NCBI RefSeq assembly: GCF_021390515.1
Contig: NZ_JAJUXI010000004.1
Coordinates: 248,001 to 312,000 of the forward strand
Source of the DNA: Dyadobacter sp. CY326
Lineage (GTDB): Bacteria; Bacteroidota; Bacteroidia; Cytophagales; Spirosomataceae
Reading direction: 5' to 3'
DNA: 64,000 nt
Position numbers and translations under genes: made by a program. Below, piece by piece: positions 1 through 9,874 of the stretch (position 1 is the stretch's first letter; every line of letters starts with the position of its first letter). The notes beneath the pieces were generated by a model, which worked only from the letters and a program-made list of their open reading frames with translations, had not been told where the DNA came from and ran no database searches.

Positions 1-426
1 CTTGGAGATGATGAAGTTAAGTTTAGACTTGCGCTCTCATTGCACGCGGCCAATGATGAGAAGCGAAATCAGATTATGCCTATTAATGAGTCAAATTCGC
101 TGGATAACCTGGCCGAGGCATTGAATCATTTTTATAAAAAAACCGGCAACAGGATTACTTTTGAATATATCGTTTTCAATAATTTCAATGACACTTTACA
201 AGATGCGAAGGAGTTGTGGGAATTTACCAAACGTGTTCCTGCACGGGTCAATATCATTGAATACAACCCCATTGCCGAGGCGGATTTCAAGAACACCGAA
301 GCCGACAGGTTAGACAAATTTGCTGCTTATCTGGAAGACAGGGGCGTTTCCGTGCACGTGCGCCGGAGCCGCGGGAAAGATATTGACGCTGCTTGCGGGC
401 AATTGGCCAACAAAGAAGCAGCTTAA
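1..426 (+). CDS. rlmN: 23S rRNA (adenine-C2)-methyltransferase RlmN, C-terminal part
   Basis: Radical-SAM enzyme that methylates C2 of A2503 in 23S rRNA, and A37 of some tRNAs, in the cytoplasm. The gene enters from the left edge, so only about the last 141 residues are seen; the frame is open from base 1. The visible part carries the family motifs SLHAANDEKR, the ITFEYI strand, VNIIEYNP and the C-terminal RRSRGKDIDAACGQL. The cysteine of ACGQL matches the methyl-carrying catalytic cysteine (Cys355 in E. coli RlmN). The radical-SAM CxxxCxxC motif would lie upstream of the window. The match over the visible part is unambiguous. Confidence 0.95.
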   Translation, partial: LGDDEVKFRLALSLHAANDEKRNQIMPINESNSLDNLAEALNHFYKKTGNRITFEYIVFNNFNDTLQDAKELWEFTKRVPARVNIIEYNPIAEADFKNTEADRLDKFAAYLEDRGVSVHVRRSRGKDIDAACGQLANKEAA

Positions 427-490
427 TCTCGGCTACTTATTGCTGACCCGGAATTAACAATTTGGTAATATTGCAACGGTAAGTAATAAG

Positions 491-498
491 TAGTTTTG
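491..498 (+). promoter_or_regulatory. Candidate -7 box of the phosphate transporter gene
   Basis: TAGTTTTG matches the Bacteroidota -7 consensus TAnnTTTG and sits 33 bases before the ATG at 531. A weak -33 candidate (ATTG, 470-473) is 17 bases upstream, a little closer than usual. Only the motif is seen; no transcript start is known. Confidence 0.35.
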
Positions 499-530
499 TC
501 TCCTAATTAAAAAACCTATCTTCTTCCTTT

Positions 531-1952
531 ATGTTTGGTCTTGAAACCGACATTTTTATCCTCCTCGCTCTTAGTATTTTAGCGGCTTGTGCTTTTGAGT
601 TTGTAAATGGTTTTCACGATACAGCCAATGCAGTTGCCACTGTCATTTACACCAATTCTTTAAAACCTAATGTGGCCGTTATTTGGTCTGGTTTTATGAA
701 TTTTTGCGGAGTTTTCCTGGGTGGGATTGCCGTTGCGATGGGGATTGTCAACCTGCTTCCCGTTGAATTATTGATTGATCAGAATGTCTACCATAGCGCC
801 GCTATGGTTTTTTCATTGCTTTTCAGCGCCATTATCTGGAACCTTGGAACCTGGTATTTCGGGCTTCCCAGTTCCAGTTCACATACATTGATCGGTTCCA
901 TTTTGGGGGTTGGACTTGCCTTTACATTCATGCCTGAAAACACGCAGGGCGCGGGTGTCAACTGGTCAAAGGCGCAGGAATTGTTTACTTCACTGCTCAC
1001 TTCCCCGATTTTTGGTTTCGCGTTGGCGATCATTATCATGTTCATTCTGCGCAGAATGCTTTCCAAGCCACTGCGCGAGGTTGTATTTAGTGAGCCAAAG
1101 AAAAATCAGCCGCCTCCCATGTGGATTAGGGCAACTTTGATCACCACTTGTACATTGGTAAGCTTCTTTCACGGATCAAATGATGGACAAAAGGGTGTTG
1201 GGTTGGTTATGCTGATCCTGATCGGGATTGTTCCTGCGCATTTTGCATTGGACAACAGCATTGATCCTGCGGGCATGAAAACGGATTTGGCTGGCATTGA
1301 ACGTGCAGTCAGCACCATTGATTCTTCAAGATTGTCCGTTTCCGACCGCCAGCATCTTTACACGGTCAAGGCAGAAATAGACATGCTTGAGACGCAGATC
1401 GAGAAACCGCTTGTGGATCATAAGCTGCCTTTGGAAGACCGCATGAATGCGCGTCGCTCCTTGCTTTTGATCAGCCGTAATTTGAAAACAATTTTGGATA
1501 ACGGTCACGCGAACCTGAATACGGACGACAAAGCATTCCTGAAAATGCAGTCGGGCAGCGAGCTGGGCATCAGGAGATACACGGATTATGCGCCGGATTG
1601 GGTGATTTTAATGATCTCGCTTTCACTTGGACTTGGCACAATGGTAGGCTGGAAACGAATTGTGGTCACGATTGGTGAGAAAATTGGGAAACAACATTTA
1701 ACGTATGCGCAAGGTGCTTCTGCTGAACTTGTTGCGGCCAGCACAATTGGCGTCTCTTCATATTTAGGTCTTCCAGTGAGTACGACTCACGTGCTTTCAT
1801 CCGGCATTGCGGGTTCAATGGTCGCAAGTAAAGGCGTCAAAAATTTGCAGGGCGGCACCATTCGGAACATTGTGATTGCGTGGGTGTTAACACTTCCTGT
1901 GACCATGGTTTTATCGGGAACGCTTTACGTTTTCTTCCGCTGGATACTTTAA
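531..1952 (+). CDS. pit: Inorganic phosphate transporter, PiT family
   Basis: Inner-membrane low-affinity phosphate permease of the PiT/PHO4 family (473 aa). The duplicated family signature is present in both halves: near the N-terminus NGFHDTANAVATVIYTNSL and near the C-terminus GLPVSTTHVLSSGIAGSM, each within hydrophobic segments. A GSNDGQKGVG motif in the middle is the second typical PHO4 element. Between the two membrane halves (about residues 235-345) there is a long charged, probably cytoplasmic region with coiled-coil character. No PhoU-like DUF47 partner is seen beside it, though many PiT genes have one. The substrate is inferred from family membership. Confidence 0.9.
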   Translation: MFGLETDIFILLALSILAACAFEFVNGFHDTANAVATVIYTNSLKPNVAVIWSGFMNFCGVFLGGIAVAMGIVNLLPVELLIDQNVYHSAAMVFSLLFSAIIWNLGTWYFGLPSSSSHTLIGSILGVGLAFTFMPENTQGAGVNWSKAQELFTSLLTSPIFGFALAIIIMFILRRMLSKPLREVVFSEPKKNQPPPMWIRATLITTCTLVSFFHGSNDGQKGVGLVMLILIGIVPAHFALDNSIDPAGMKTDLAGIERAVSTIDSSRLSVSDRQHLYTVKAEIDMLETQIEKPLVDHKLPLEDRMNARRSLLLISRNLKTILDNGHANLNTDDKAFLKMQSGSELGIRRYTDYAPDWVILMISLSLGLGTMVGWKRIVVTIGEKIGKQHLTYAQGASAELVAASTIGVSSYLGLPVSTTHVLSSGIAGSMVASKGVKNLQGGTIRNIVIAWVLTLPVTMVLSGTLYVFFRWIL

Positions 1953-2068
1953 GGATATATTCTGATAAAAGGTTATAAAGGGCCACCGGGAACATTTCCG
2001 GCGGCACTTCATTTTTATGGCGCTGCACTTTCTTTGCTTTTCATTGGTTTAATATTGTAAATTCGAGT

Positions 2069-2096
2069 CCACGCGGTGGCCGCCACGCGGTGGCCG
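2069..2096. repeat. Two 14-bp direct repeats, each with an inverted repeat
   Basis: The unit CCACGCGGTGGCCG occurs twice in direct succession (2069-2082 and 2083-2096). Each unit contains the small inverted repeat CCAC-GCG-GTGG. It lies 40 bases before the nadA ATG, in the leader. A GTG inside it (2076) would extend nadA by 20 unrelated residues and is not favoured as a start. Confidence 0.6.
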
Positions 2097-2135
2097 GAAT
2101 TTTTACGATCAACTAAAAGCCAATTATTCACCATA

Positions 2136-3131
2136 ATGACGACTATTGAAGCGCAGGTCAACCGTTACGGATATGTTACCGAAGCAGTTGCTGATGATAT
2201 TGATTTGATTGCAGAGATCAATCGGTTAAAAAAAGAAAAGAATGCAGTAATCCTCGCGCACTATTATGTGGATGCCGAAATTCAGGACCTTGCCGACTAT
2301 ATTGGTGATAGTCTGGGACTTTCGCAACAGGCTGCCGCCACGGAAGCGGATATGATCGTCTTTTGCGGCGTGCATTTCATGGGTGAAACGGCTAAGGTTT
2401 TAAGTCCAAATAAAAAGGTAGTTATTCCTGATTTGAATGCCGGCTGCTCACTGGCCGATTCAGCTCCCGCAGACAAGTTTGCCGCATTCAAAGCGCAATA
2501 TCCGGATCACATTGTTATCAGCTACATCAACTGTTCGGCAGAAATAAAAGCATTGACGGACATTGTTTGCACATCATCCAATGCATTACAAATTGTAGAA
2601 AGCCTTCCAAAAGATCAGAAAATTATCTTCGCCCCGGATGCGAACTTGGGCAGATATGTGGCACATAAGACGGGCCGTGACATGGTTTTGTGGGATGGTG
2701 CCTGCATCGTTCACATCGATATTTCAAGAGAAAAACTGAAACAACTTCGGGAAGACAATCCGGATGCATTGCTCATCGCACATCCTGAATGCAAGGAAGA
2801 TATTTTAATGCAATCGGATTATGTGAGCTCTACAACGGGTTTGCTGAAATTTGTGAAGGAATCTCCGCATCAAAAATTCATTGTTGCCACAGAAGCTGGC
2901 ATTTTGCATAAAATGAAACAGTCGGTTCCGGACAAGAAACTGATCCCGGCTCCCGGCTCTGACAACAACACATGCGCTTGCTCCGAATGTCCTTATATGA
3001 AAATGAACACGCTTGAAAAGGTTTACAATGCGCTATTATACGAGCAGCCTGAGATCATTGTTCCGGAAGACATTCGTTTGAAAGCTTACAAATCAGTTGC
3101 CCGCATGCTTGAACTGAGCAAAGGGATTTAA
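2136..3131 (+). CDS. nadA: Quinolinate synthase NadA
   Basis: Condenses iminoaspartate with dihydroxyacetone phosphate to quinolinate, the second step of de novo NAD synthesis; cytoplasmic [4Fe-4S] enzyme. From the ATG at 2136 the protein is 331 aa, a normal length for the family. Cluster cysteine candidates are C104 (NAGCSLAD), C219 (HPEC) and the C280xC282xxC285 group before PYMKMN. An upstream in-frame GTG at 2076 lies in the repeat and adds a low-quality N-terminus, so I chose the ATG. It is followed by nadB after 80 bases on the same strand, so the two probably act as an operon. No nadC is visible in the window. Confidence 0.96.
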   Translation: MTTIEAQVNRYGYVTEAVADDIDLIAEINRLKKEKNAVILAHYYVDAEIQDLADYIGDSLGLSQQAAATEADMIVFCGVHFMGETAKVLSPNKKVVIPDLNAGCSLADSAPADKFAAFKAQYPDHIVISYINCSAEIKALTDIVCTSSNALQIVESLPKDQKIIFAPDANLGRYVAHKTGRDMVLWDGACIVHIDISREKLKQLREDNPDALLIAHPECKEDILMQSDYVSSTTGLLKFVKESPHQKFIVATEAGILHKMKQSVPDKKLIPAPGSDNNTCACSECPYMKMNTLEKVYNALLYEQPEIIVPEDIRLKAYKSVARMLELSKGI

Positions 3132-3211
3132 ATATTTGTCAAAAATCACCCCACGCTGCTAATGCTGACAGCCGAATGTGGACGTTGATGCACCAAAATT
3201 AACCTTAAAAA

Positions 3212-4837
3212 ATGCCCCAATTCGATTTCCTGATTATCGGTTCCGGAATTGCCGGATTAAGTTATGCAGCCAAACTGGCGAGACATTTTGACGAATTGAA
3301 GCAGGAAATTTCCATTGCTGTCATCACCAAAGTGCAGGCGGATGAAACCAACACCAAGTACGCGCAGGGAGGAATCGCTGTCGTTTGGGCGGAGTCGGAT
3401 TCGTTTGAAAAGCACATTCAGGACACAATGGATGCGGGGGATGAGGTGAATAAGCGCAATGTGGTTGAAATTGTTGTGCGGGAAGCACCGCAGCGTATCC
3501 AGGAATTGATCGATTATGGAACGCGTTTCGACAGGGAAAAGGGCGGAGAATATGATTTGGCCAAAGAAGGCGGGCATTCGGACAACCGAATTCTGCATTT
3601 CAAAGACATTACAGGCGCAGAGATCGAGCGCGCATTGCTCGAAGAGGTTAACAGCCATAAAAGCATTCAGGTTTTTACACATTATTATGCTGTTGAACTG
3701 ATCACTCAGCATCATTTGGGTGAAACCGTTTATCGTTATCGCGAAGACATTCAATGCTATGGCGCTTATGTGTTAAACAGGCAGACCGGCAAAGTTGAGA
3801 AGTTCGTTGCCAGGACGACGCTGCTGGCAACAGGCGGGATCGGCAACATATATCAAAGCACAACAAATCCTACAATTGCAACTGGCGATGGCATTGCCAT
3901 GGCTTACCGCGCAAAGGGAATTTGTGATAATATGGAGTTTATTCAATTCCATCCCACGAGTTTTTATCAGCCCGGACAGAAACCTTCATTCCTTATTTCG
4001 GAAGCGGTAAGGGGTTTCGGCGGCATTCTTAAACGTGCTGACGGAAGCACATTCATGGAGCTTTACGACGAGCGCCTTTCGCTCGCGCCGCGTGACATTG
4101 TTGCCCGCGCTATTGACTCCGAAATGAAAAAGAACGGGGTTGATCACGTTTATCTCGACGTGCGCCATCTTGATTATGACAAATTTCTGGAACACTTTCC
4201 GAACATCACAGAATACTGCATGAAATCGGGAGTCGATATTAGGACAGAAATGATCCCGGTTGTTCCGGCACAGCATTATTTGTGTGGCGGCATTAAGGTT
4301 AATGAGTGGGGAAAAACGAATATTAACTTTTTGTATGCCGTGGGAGAGTGCTCTTGCACAGGTTTGCACGGCTCTAACCGATTGGCTTCCAATTCATTAT
4401 TAGAAGCTGTTGTGTTTGGACATCGTGCCTACGAAAGCACAGTTGCAGATTTTGCCAATGCAGTCACGCCTCAAAATATTCCGGAATGGGACGATTCGGG
4501 AACAACGCATCCCGAAGAGCAGGTTTTGGTAACCGAAATGACCCGGGAATTAAACAGCATTATGTCCAATTATGTCGGAATTGTCCGCACCGATCGCCGT
4601 ATGAAGCGCGCTTATGATCGTCTGGAACTGCTTCATCAGGAGCACGAACAGCTTTATCGTGAATCCAAGGTTTCGGTTGCGATATGCGAGCTGCGTAACA
4701 TGATCTCGGTTTCTTATCTGATCATCAAAATGGCAATGGCCCGACGCGAGAACATCGGGCTTCATTACAATTCTGATCGCGTCACTTCCGACCGCGCCAT
4801 TTCCGACAGGGTTAACTCAGATCCGATTAGTTTTTAG
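3212..4837 (+). CDS. nadB: L-aspartate oxidase NadB
   Basis: FAD enzyme that oxidises L-aspartate to iminoaspartate, the substrate of NadA encoded just upstream. The N-terminus has the dinucleotide motif GSGIAGLSYA. The middle shows GGIAVVWA, EGGHSDNRILH, LLATGGIGNIY and FIQFHPTSF, and the second flavin motif GLHGSNRLASNSLLEAVV lies at about residue 390. These are typical of the fumarate reductase/succinate dehydrogenase flavoprotein group and specifically of NadB. At 541 aa it is normal length. The extreme C-terminus holds a short repeat of the form SDR(V/A)xS, probably unstructured. The stop overlaps the convergent gene's stop by 11 bases. Confidence 0.95.
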   Translation: MPQFDFLIIGSGIAGLSYAAKLARHFDELKQEISIAVITKVQADETNTKYAQGGIAVVWAESDSFEKHIQDTMDAGDEVNKRNVVEIVVREAPQRIQELIDYGTRFDREKGGEYDLAKEGGHSDNRILHFKDITGAEIERALLEEVNSHKSIQVFTHYYAVELITQHHLGETVYRYREDIQCYGAYVLNRQTGKVEKFVARTTLLATGGIGNIYQSTTNPTIATGDGIAMAYRAKGICDNMEFIQFHPTSFYQPGQKPSFLISEAVRGFGGILKRADGSTFMELYDERLSLAPRDIVARAIDSEMKKNGVDHVYLDVRHLDYDKFLEHFPNITEYCMKSGVDIRTEMIPVVPAQHYLCGGIKVNEWGKTNINFLYAVGECSCTGLHGSNRLASNSLLEAVVFGHRAYESTVADFANAVTPQNIPEWDDSGTTHPEEQVLVTEMTRELNSIMSNYVGIVRTDRRMKRAYDRLELLHQEHEQLYRESKVSVAICELRNMISVSYLIIKMAMARRENIGLHYNSDRVTSDRAISDRVNSDPISF

Positions 4838-6176
4838 CAATAACGTGCCGGTCTCTTTTTGTAACGGCACGTCTCCATACATTTTCTCCGATTTTTTCGC
4901 CCAGGTAAGTGCCTTGCTCAACGCCGTCGCGATAATGTATGCCACCATATACGCGGCTGATGGAAGCGTCCAGATAAGCGTCTTTGAACGATTTAAAGGA
5001 TTTAATTCCATGCCCGTATTTCTTTTCCGTGGTGTCCGTAAAGGCAATGTTATCACCTATCAAATGCGTCAGGATTGTTCCGCAAGCCGCTGAAATAGAG
5101 CTGTGTCCACTCACATATTCCGGAAATGCCGGCGTTTCCAGGAATGGTCGCCAGTTGGGGTCCCAATTGTTGTTGATCACCGTCTCAGGCCTGATGCGGA
5201 CAAACTTGTATTTCTCCTGCCAGCATGCAGAGAATGCATCAAATATGGACAAAGCGCCCAATGTATAGGCCTCAGTCGACTGCATTAAATTGAGTTTTTT
5301 ATCCGTCGCAACCGTTTTAATGATCGCCAGCCAATGTCCTGCCGGAGTCATTTTTTTATTTGCAAACATGGCATGTCCCACAACATTGGTCACAAATGCA
5401 TTGTCATCCCAGAAGTATGCAGTCGCTTTCTGATCTTCGGTTAATGCATTGCCCATGTCATAAACTTCCATCGCCAGTTTCATGAACGGACTGGTCTTGT
5501 TCAGGGCATATTTGGCAGGCGGCGGGCAGCTGAATTGATTCACAGAATCGAGTGCAAAAGTCCGCACGGTGTTCCACATAGGTTCACAGGCATCGGCATA
5601 AGCAGGCGGCGTAGGCACCCAGGTTCCCGGTGCATTTGTCACCGTATAGCGATAACCGCGTATCTCTTTATAATGATCTTTTGCAGAATAAGCGAGCACG
5701 TGCTTTGCCACGGAGTCACCGTATGCAGTGGAACGTTCAAAAACATCCTCAGGGATGCCCATTTTCCTGTATTTTTCAAAAAGCTCCGTTTCATAATCAT
5801 CCCACATATTTCCTGAAAACGTCAACGTCCTTCCGACAACCGTGAATGCTTTAATGCTGGCGAGCGGAAAGCAATATGCGAGAGAGGAGTCCGGTTTGGG
5901 CGGATTGGTGAATTTAACAAGCTGTCCACCAAGTGATTGATAGTCCGGATAGGCTGGTGTTAATGCTTCGTAAGCTGCCAGAAACGAATAGCTGTAAATG
6001 CGGCTTGCAACCGGCGGTTTAAAAATATCGTGGATAATAACGTCCGTCAAATGGGTTGTCGTTTCGTGAAACAGCTTTGGATCGGAGGCCTTGGCGTTGT
6101 ATTCTTCTGGGGAAACGGTTTTGGAACAACCAGAAGTAAATGCAAGCAAAATCAGGGAGAGAAAACCAAATTTCAT
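4827..6176 (-). CDS. PAP2-superfamily lipoprotein, vanadium haloperoxidase type (paralog 1)
   Basis: Predicted exported lipoprotein of 449 aa. The N-terminus MKFGFLSLILLAFTSGC is a lipoprotein signal with lipobox TSGC. The C-terminal third carries the vanadate/phosphate pocket of the PAP2/vanadium-haloperoxidase superfamily: K-x6-RP in KYKFVRIRP, EYVSGHSS, and SRVYGGIHYRD with the histidine that would bind vanadate or become phosphorylated. Sequence alone cannot tell a haloperoxidase from an acid phosphatase. It is divergent from the SusC gene across a 482-base gap. A second member (15229-16527) lies beyond the SusCD and FG-GAP genes. Members of this family often sit beside FG-GAP/ASPIC proteins in Bacteroidota. 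Its 3' end overlaps nadB by 11 bases. Confidence 0.85.
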   Translation of the reverse strand: MKFGFLSLILLAFTSGCSKTVSPEEYNAKASDPKLFHETTTHLTDVIIHDIFKPPVASRIYSYSFLAAYEALTPAYPDYQSLGGQLVKFTNPPKPDSSLAYCFPLASIKAFTVVGRTLTFSGNMWDDYETELFEKYRKMGIPEDVFERSTAYGDSVAKHVLAYSAKDHYKEIRGYRYTVTNAPGTWVPTPPAYADACEPMWNTVRTFALDSVNQFSCPPPAKYALNKTSPFMKLAMEVYDMGNALTEDQKATAYFWDDNAFVTNVVGHAMFANKKMTPAGHWLAIIKTVATDKKLNLMQSTEAYTLGALSIFDAFSACWQEKYKFVRIRPETVINNNWDPNWRPFLETPAFPEYVSGHSSISAACGTILTHLIGDNIAFTDTTEKKYGHGIKSFKSFKDAYLDASISRVYGGIHYRDGVEQGTYLGEKIGENVWRRAVTKRDRHVIAKN

Positions 6177-6658
6177 TCTTGATGCGGTAGGATATGTGAT
6201 GGCAGATTTAGATCACGAAGTTAAGCAAATATCCAGCAGATTCAGCGCGTATTAATGTAACTTTTAGTAGACAAAGTTATAATTATCAAATTTTAAGCAC
6301 AAAAAATTGTTATTTTCCTAGAATGCATTGGGGAAAACGCAGAATGTTTTCATTTGTGAAATATTTAATATCTTTTTGTACAATTGAACGAGTAAATCAT
6401 CTAATTTGGTACTTATCCTGCAAGCTTATGAATTTTGCGCAGCTAATTGTGTACAAATAACACGCTTCTAATCCTAAATAAATCGGGCTTACCAAATCAC
6501 TTAATAACCCTAATTCAACCTATGTAAACACTTTCCAATCCGAATCTTATTTATTCATCTTGATGGTCTCAGCAATGGAGATCAATGGCTGACTCTACGT
6601 TCCGTGCCTATGCGGTTATGCAACTTTTTTATCCTACTACTCAAATCAAATTTACTTT
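6177..6658. promoter_or_regulatory. Divergent intergenic region between the PAP2 lipoprotein and susC
   Basis: 482 AT-rich bases with no credible ORF. The minus-strand promoter candidate is described separately. For susC I see no exact TAnnTTTG box; near matches such as TATCTTTT at 6369-6376 are weak. No riboswitch-like or strongly folded element was recognised. Confidence 0.5.
6272..6303 (-). promoter_or_regulatory. Candidate promoter of the haloperoxidase-type lipoprotein gene
   Basis: Read on the minus strand this is TTTG, 20 bases, then TAACTTTG. That fits the Bacteroidota sigma-ABfr form TTTG-N19-21-TAnnTTTG exactly. It would start transcription about 90 bases before the ATG at 6176. 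Confidence 0.5.
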
Positions 6659-9600
6659 ATGAGAAATTTTACTGGATGGACATTTCGTGCTACATCACGA
6701 TGTGTTTTTTCTCTTTTACTGATCCTGGTCACGGTGATGGGAGCGTTTGCCCAAAATCCTGTGAAGGGAAAAGTAAGTGACGAACAAGGACTGCCTTTGC
6801 CAGGCGTAAGTGTTGTTGTGAAAGGAACCACTTCCGGTTCAGTCACCGACAACGAAGGTAATTACACGGTCAATGCGGACCGCAATTCAACTCTTGTGTA
6901 TTCATTTATTGGTTATCTGACACAGGAAGTTGAAATCGGCACCAAAAATAGCGTTGATATCAGATTGGCTGCCGACACAAAAGCACTTGAAGAAGTGGTC
7001 GTGGTGGGTTATGGAACCGCCAAAAAAGCAACATTAACGGGCTCAGTAACAGCCGTTAAAGGAACAGAACTTCAAAAAGCGCCTGCTGCCAACCTTTCCA
7101 ACACATTAGGTGGTCGTCTTCCTGGTATTTCAGCTGTGCAAGGCAGTGGCGAGCCTGGTTATGACGGCTCGGCGATCCGTATCCGGGGAACTAACTCACT
7201 GGGTAACAGCAATGCATTGATCGTTGTGGATGGTGTTCCCAACCGTAGTGGTGGTTTGGATCGTATCAATCCCGCTGATATTGAAAGCATTTCCGTTTTG
7301 AAAGATGCGGCCGCAGCCATTTACGGTTCACGCGCCGGAAACGGAGTTATTTTGATCACAACAAAACGCGGGAAAACGGGCAAGCCGCAATTGTCTTACG
7401 ACATGAACTTTGGTGTGTCGCAGCCAACGCGTACGCCGGAAATGTCCAATGCATCTGAATATGCGACGATCCGGAACGAGTTGCAAATCTATGACAACCT
7501 TCCCGTTGGAGAATGGCAAGGCGCATTAACTGGCTTTAACACAACAGGTTCCTATAAAAGGGTCGATAACGGAAACGTCATCAATGCGGTTTTCAATCCG
7601 GACGACATGAAGAAATTTGCCGACGGCTCTGATCCGCTTTTGCATCCAAATACAGACTGGTATGGCTCTATTTTGAGAAAATGGGCACCGCAGCAACGTC
7701 ACAATGTGCAGCTGACGGGCGGAAGCGAAAACATCAAATATCTCGCTTCATTAGGGCACATTAACCAGGACGGATATTATGTAAATTCTGCAACGGGTTA
7801 CAAGCAGTATGACATGCGTATCAATTTGGATACCAAGATCAACAAATATGTAACTGCAAATCTTGGTTTGACGTTGCGCGAAGAATTCCGTCACTTCCCA
7901 AGCGGTGGGAACAGTGCAGGCGCAATTTTCCGGATGTTAATGCGCGGTAAGCCAACAGAAATGGCAATCTGGCCAGACGGACGTCCCGGACCGGACATTG
8001 AAAACGGACAAAACCCGGCGGTCATCACAACCAATACAACGGGTTACAACAATGACAAGCGCGATTACGTACAAACAAACGGCGGTTTGGAAATTCAGGT
8101 TCCGGGTGTTCCTGGCTTGAAAATCAACACCATGGCCGCTTTGGATAAGCAGCTACGTCGTCAGAAAAACTTCGAAACGCCTTGGACTTTATTTTTCTGG
8201 GATAAGAAGAGCTACGAAGCAGACGGGACAACGCCTGTTTTGACCGGAACTGTTCGCTCCACTTTCAAAGATCCGCGCGTGAGAGAAAGCGCTTCGCAGG
8301 AACTTTCCATTCAGCTTACGGGTCAGGTTTCCTATGAAAAATCGGTTGGAGGACACAATTTCAATGTCATGGCCGGTATTCAGCGTGAGAAAGTGGAAGC
8401 TGATGGATTCTTCGCTTTCCGCAGATATTTTATCTCGCCGGTGGTTGACCAATTGTTTGCGGGTGGAACTGCGGAGCAGGACATTAACAACTTTGATCTT
8501 TACAAAAGAGCGCGTTTGAGCTATTTTGGACGTGCGGGATACAACTTCAAAGAAAAATATCTGGCAGAATTTCTCTGGCGTGTTGACGGTTCTTATGTTT
8601 TCCCGAAAGATGGCCGATTCGGTTTCTTCCCGGGCGTTTCCGCAGGTTGGAGGGTTTCGGAAGAAGATTTCTGGAAAAACAACATTCGCTTCCTGAACAA
8701 TGTAAAAGTGCGCGGATCGTGGGGCCAAATGGGCGCTGAACCTTATTTCCTTGGAACAGAAAACCTTGCTGAGTATCAATATTTGTCAACAATGGGCTTC
8801 GGCAGCTTCGTAATCAATGATCAGGTTGCTAAAACATTGCTTGAATCACGCGTTGCGAACAAAGACTTTACCTGGGAGGTTGCCAATAACAGCAACTTCG
8901 GGATCGAGGGAACATTGCTGAACGATAAACTGGCTTTTGAATTTGACTACTTTGTTAACAACCGTTCCAACATTCTGATCCCAAAAACAGGGACAACGCC
9001 TTCATCTGCTGGTATCGACGGAAAACTTCCTCCACAAAACTTAGGTAAACTGCAAAACAAAGGATGGGAATTTAAAGTAAGCTACGATGGCAATGCAGGT
9101 GACTTCCGTTATTCTGTCAGTGTGAATGGTGGTTATGCCAAAAACAAGATCAAATATTGGGATGAAGTGCCAGGTGCGCCAACTTATCAGCAATCCACCG
9201 GCATGCCTTACCAGTCTTTCCTTGTTTACACTTTCGACGGAGCATTCAAAGATCAGGGTGAGATTGATGCGAATAAAATTGACTACTCACCAATTACAGG
9301 TAACCTGAGACCTGGTGATATGAAGTTCAAGGATGTGAACGGCGATGGAAAAATCAGTGCGGATGACCGCATTCGTACAGAAAAAGTGCAGCGTCCATGG
9401 TTTACAGGCGGTGCTTCTGTGAATTTGGGTTACAAGGCATTTGACTTGTCATTGTTAATGCAGGGAACATTGGGCGGCTTGCAAATTGTAGGTTTGACAG
9501 AATCAGGTGACATTGGTAACTATCTGAAATATGACTACGATCACCGCTGGACAATTGACAATCCAACCGACAAATATCCACGTTTGACAAACCGTAACAA

Positions 9601-9874
9601 CAGATATTACACCAACACAGGTCAGGCTGGGATCAACGATTATTTCTTGAAAAGCAACAATTATCTGCGTGTTAAGAACATCGAATTGGGTTACAACCTG
9701 CCTACGGAAATCGGATCGAAAATCGGTTTAAGCAGCCTGCGTATTTACGTAAATGGATTGAACCTGTTCACCTTCGACAAAATCAAGGTCTGGGATCCGG
9801 AATCCACAAACCAGAGCGGACAGTATTATCCACAGGCAAGAGTTGTGAGCGCAGGTTTACGTTTGGCATTTTAA
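6659..9874 (+). CDS. SusC/RagA-family TonB-linked outer-membrane transporter
   Basis: Large TonB-dependent outer-membrane channel of 1071 aa for uptake of a glycan or peptide captured by the SusD partner. The N-terminal signal peptide ends at about AFAQ (residues 1-31). A carboxypeptidase-D-like domain follows (KGKVSDEQGLPLPGVSVVV, about 35-110), then the SusC box LEEVVVVGYGTAKK and the plug with RIRGTNSLGNSNALIVVDG and SVLKDAAAAIYGSRAGNGVILITT. The rest is the beta barrel, ending in LRLAF with the usual terminal phenylalanine. The stop and the susD ATG overlap as TAATG, so translation is probably coupled. No sigma/anti-sigma pair or hybrid two-component system is adjacent; the substrate is unknown. 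Confidence 0.95.
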   Translation: MRNFTGWTFRATSRCVFSLLLILVTVMGAFAQNPVKGKVSDEQGLPLPGVSVVVKGTTSGSVTDNEGNYTVNADRNSTLVYSFIGYLTQEVEIGTKNSVDIRLAADTKALEEVVVVGYGTAKKATLTGSVTAVKGTELQKAPAANLSNTLGGRLPGISAVQGSGEPGYDGSAIRIRGTNSLGNSNALIVVDGVPNRSGGLDRINPADIESISVLKDAAAAIYGSRAGNGVILITTKRGKTGKPQLSYDMNFGVSQPTRTPEMSNASEYATIRNELQIYDNLPVGEWQGALTGFNTTGSYKRVDNGNVINAVFNPDDMKKFADGSDPLLHPNTDWYGSILRKWAPQQRHNVQLTGGSENIKYLASLGHINQDGYYVNSATGYKQYDMRINLDTKINKYVTANLGLTLREEFRHFPSGGNSAGAIFRMLMRGKPTEMAIWPDGRPGPDIENGQNPAVITTNTTGYNNDKRDYVQTNGGLEIQVPGVPGLKINTMAALDKQLRRQKNFETPWTLFFWDKKSYEADGTTPVLTGTVRSTFKDPRVRESASQELSIQLTGQVSYEKSVGGHNFNVMAGIQREKVEADGFFAFRRYFISPVVDQLFAGGTAEQDINNFDLYKRARLSYFGRAGYNFKEKYLAEFLWRVDGSYVFPKDGRFGFFPGVSAGWRVSEEDFWKNNIRFLNNVKVRGSWGQMGAEPYFLGTENLAEYQYLSTMGFGSFVINDQVAKTLLESRVANKDFTWEVANNSNFGIEGTLLNDKLAFEFDYFVNNRSNILIPKTGTTPSSAGIDGKLPPQNLGKLQNKGWEFKVSYDGNAGDFRYSVSVNGGYAKNKIKYWDEVPGAPTYQQSTGMPYQSFLVYTFDGAFKDQGEIDANKIDYSPITGNLRPGDMKFKDVNGDGKISADDRIRTEKVQRPWFTGGASVNLGYKAFDLSLLMQGTLGGLQIVGLTESGDIGNYLKYDYDHRWTIDNPTDKYPRLTNRNNRYYTNTGQAGINDYFLKSNNYLRVKNIELGYNLPTEIGSKIGLSSLRIYVNGLNLFTFDKIKVWDPESTNQSGQYYPQARVVSAGLRLAF

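Noticed and set aside
2076-2135. Upstream GTG start for nadA
   Set aside because: It lies inside the direct repeat, and the added residues do not resemble the NadA N-terminus. The ATG at 2136 gives a normal protein.
3257-3754. 165-codon ORF on the minus strand inside nadB
   Set aside because: It is a mirror of a strongly conserved gene and its translation shows no domain or signal.
4827-6176. Calling the lipoprotein a proven vanadium haloperoxidase
   Set aside because: The pocket motifs are shared with PAP2 acid phosphatases, so activity cannot be fixed from sequence.
8189-8779. 196-codon minus-strand ORF inside susC
   Set aside because: Opposite-strand shadow of the SusC barrel region; no family features.
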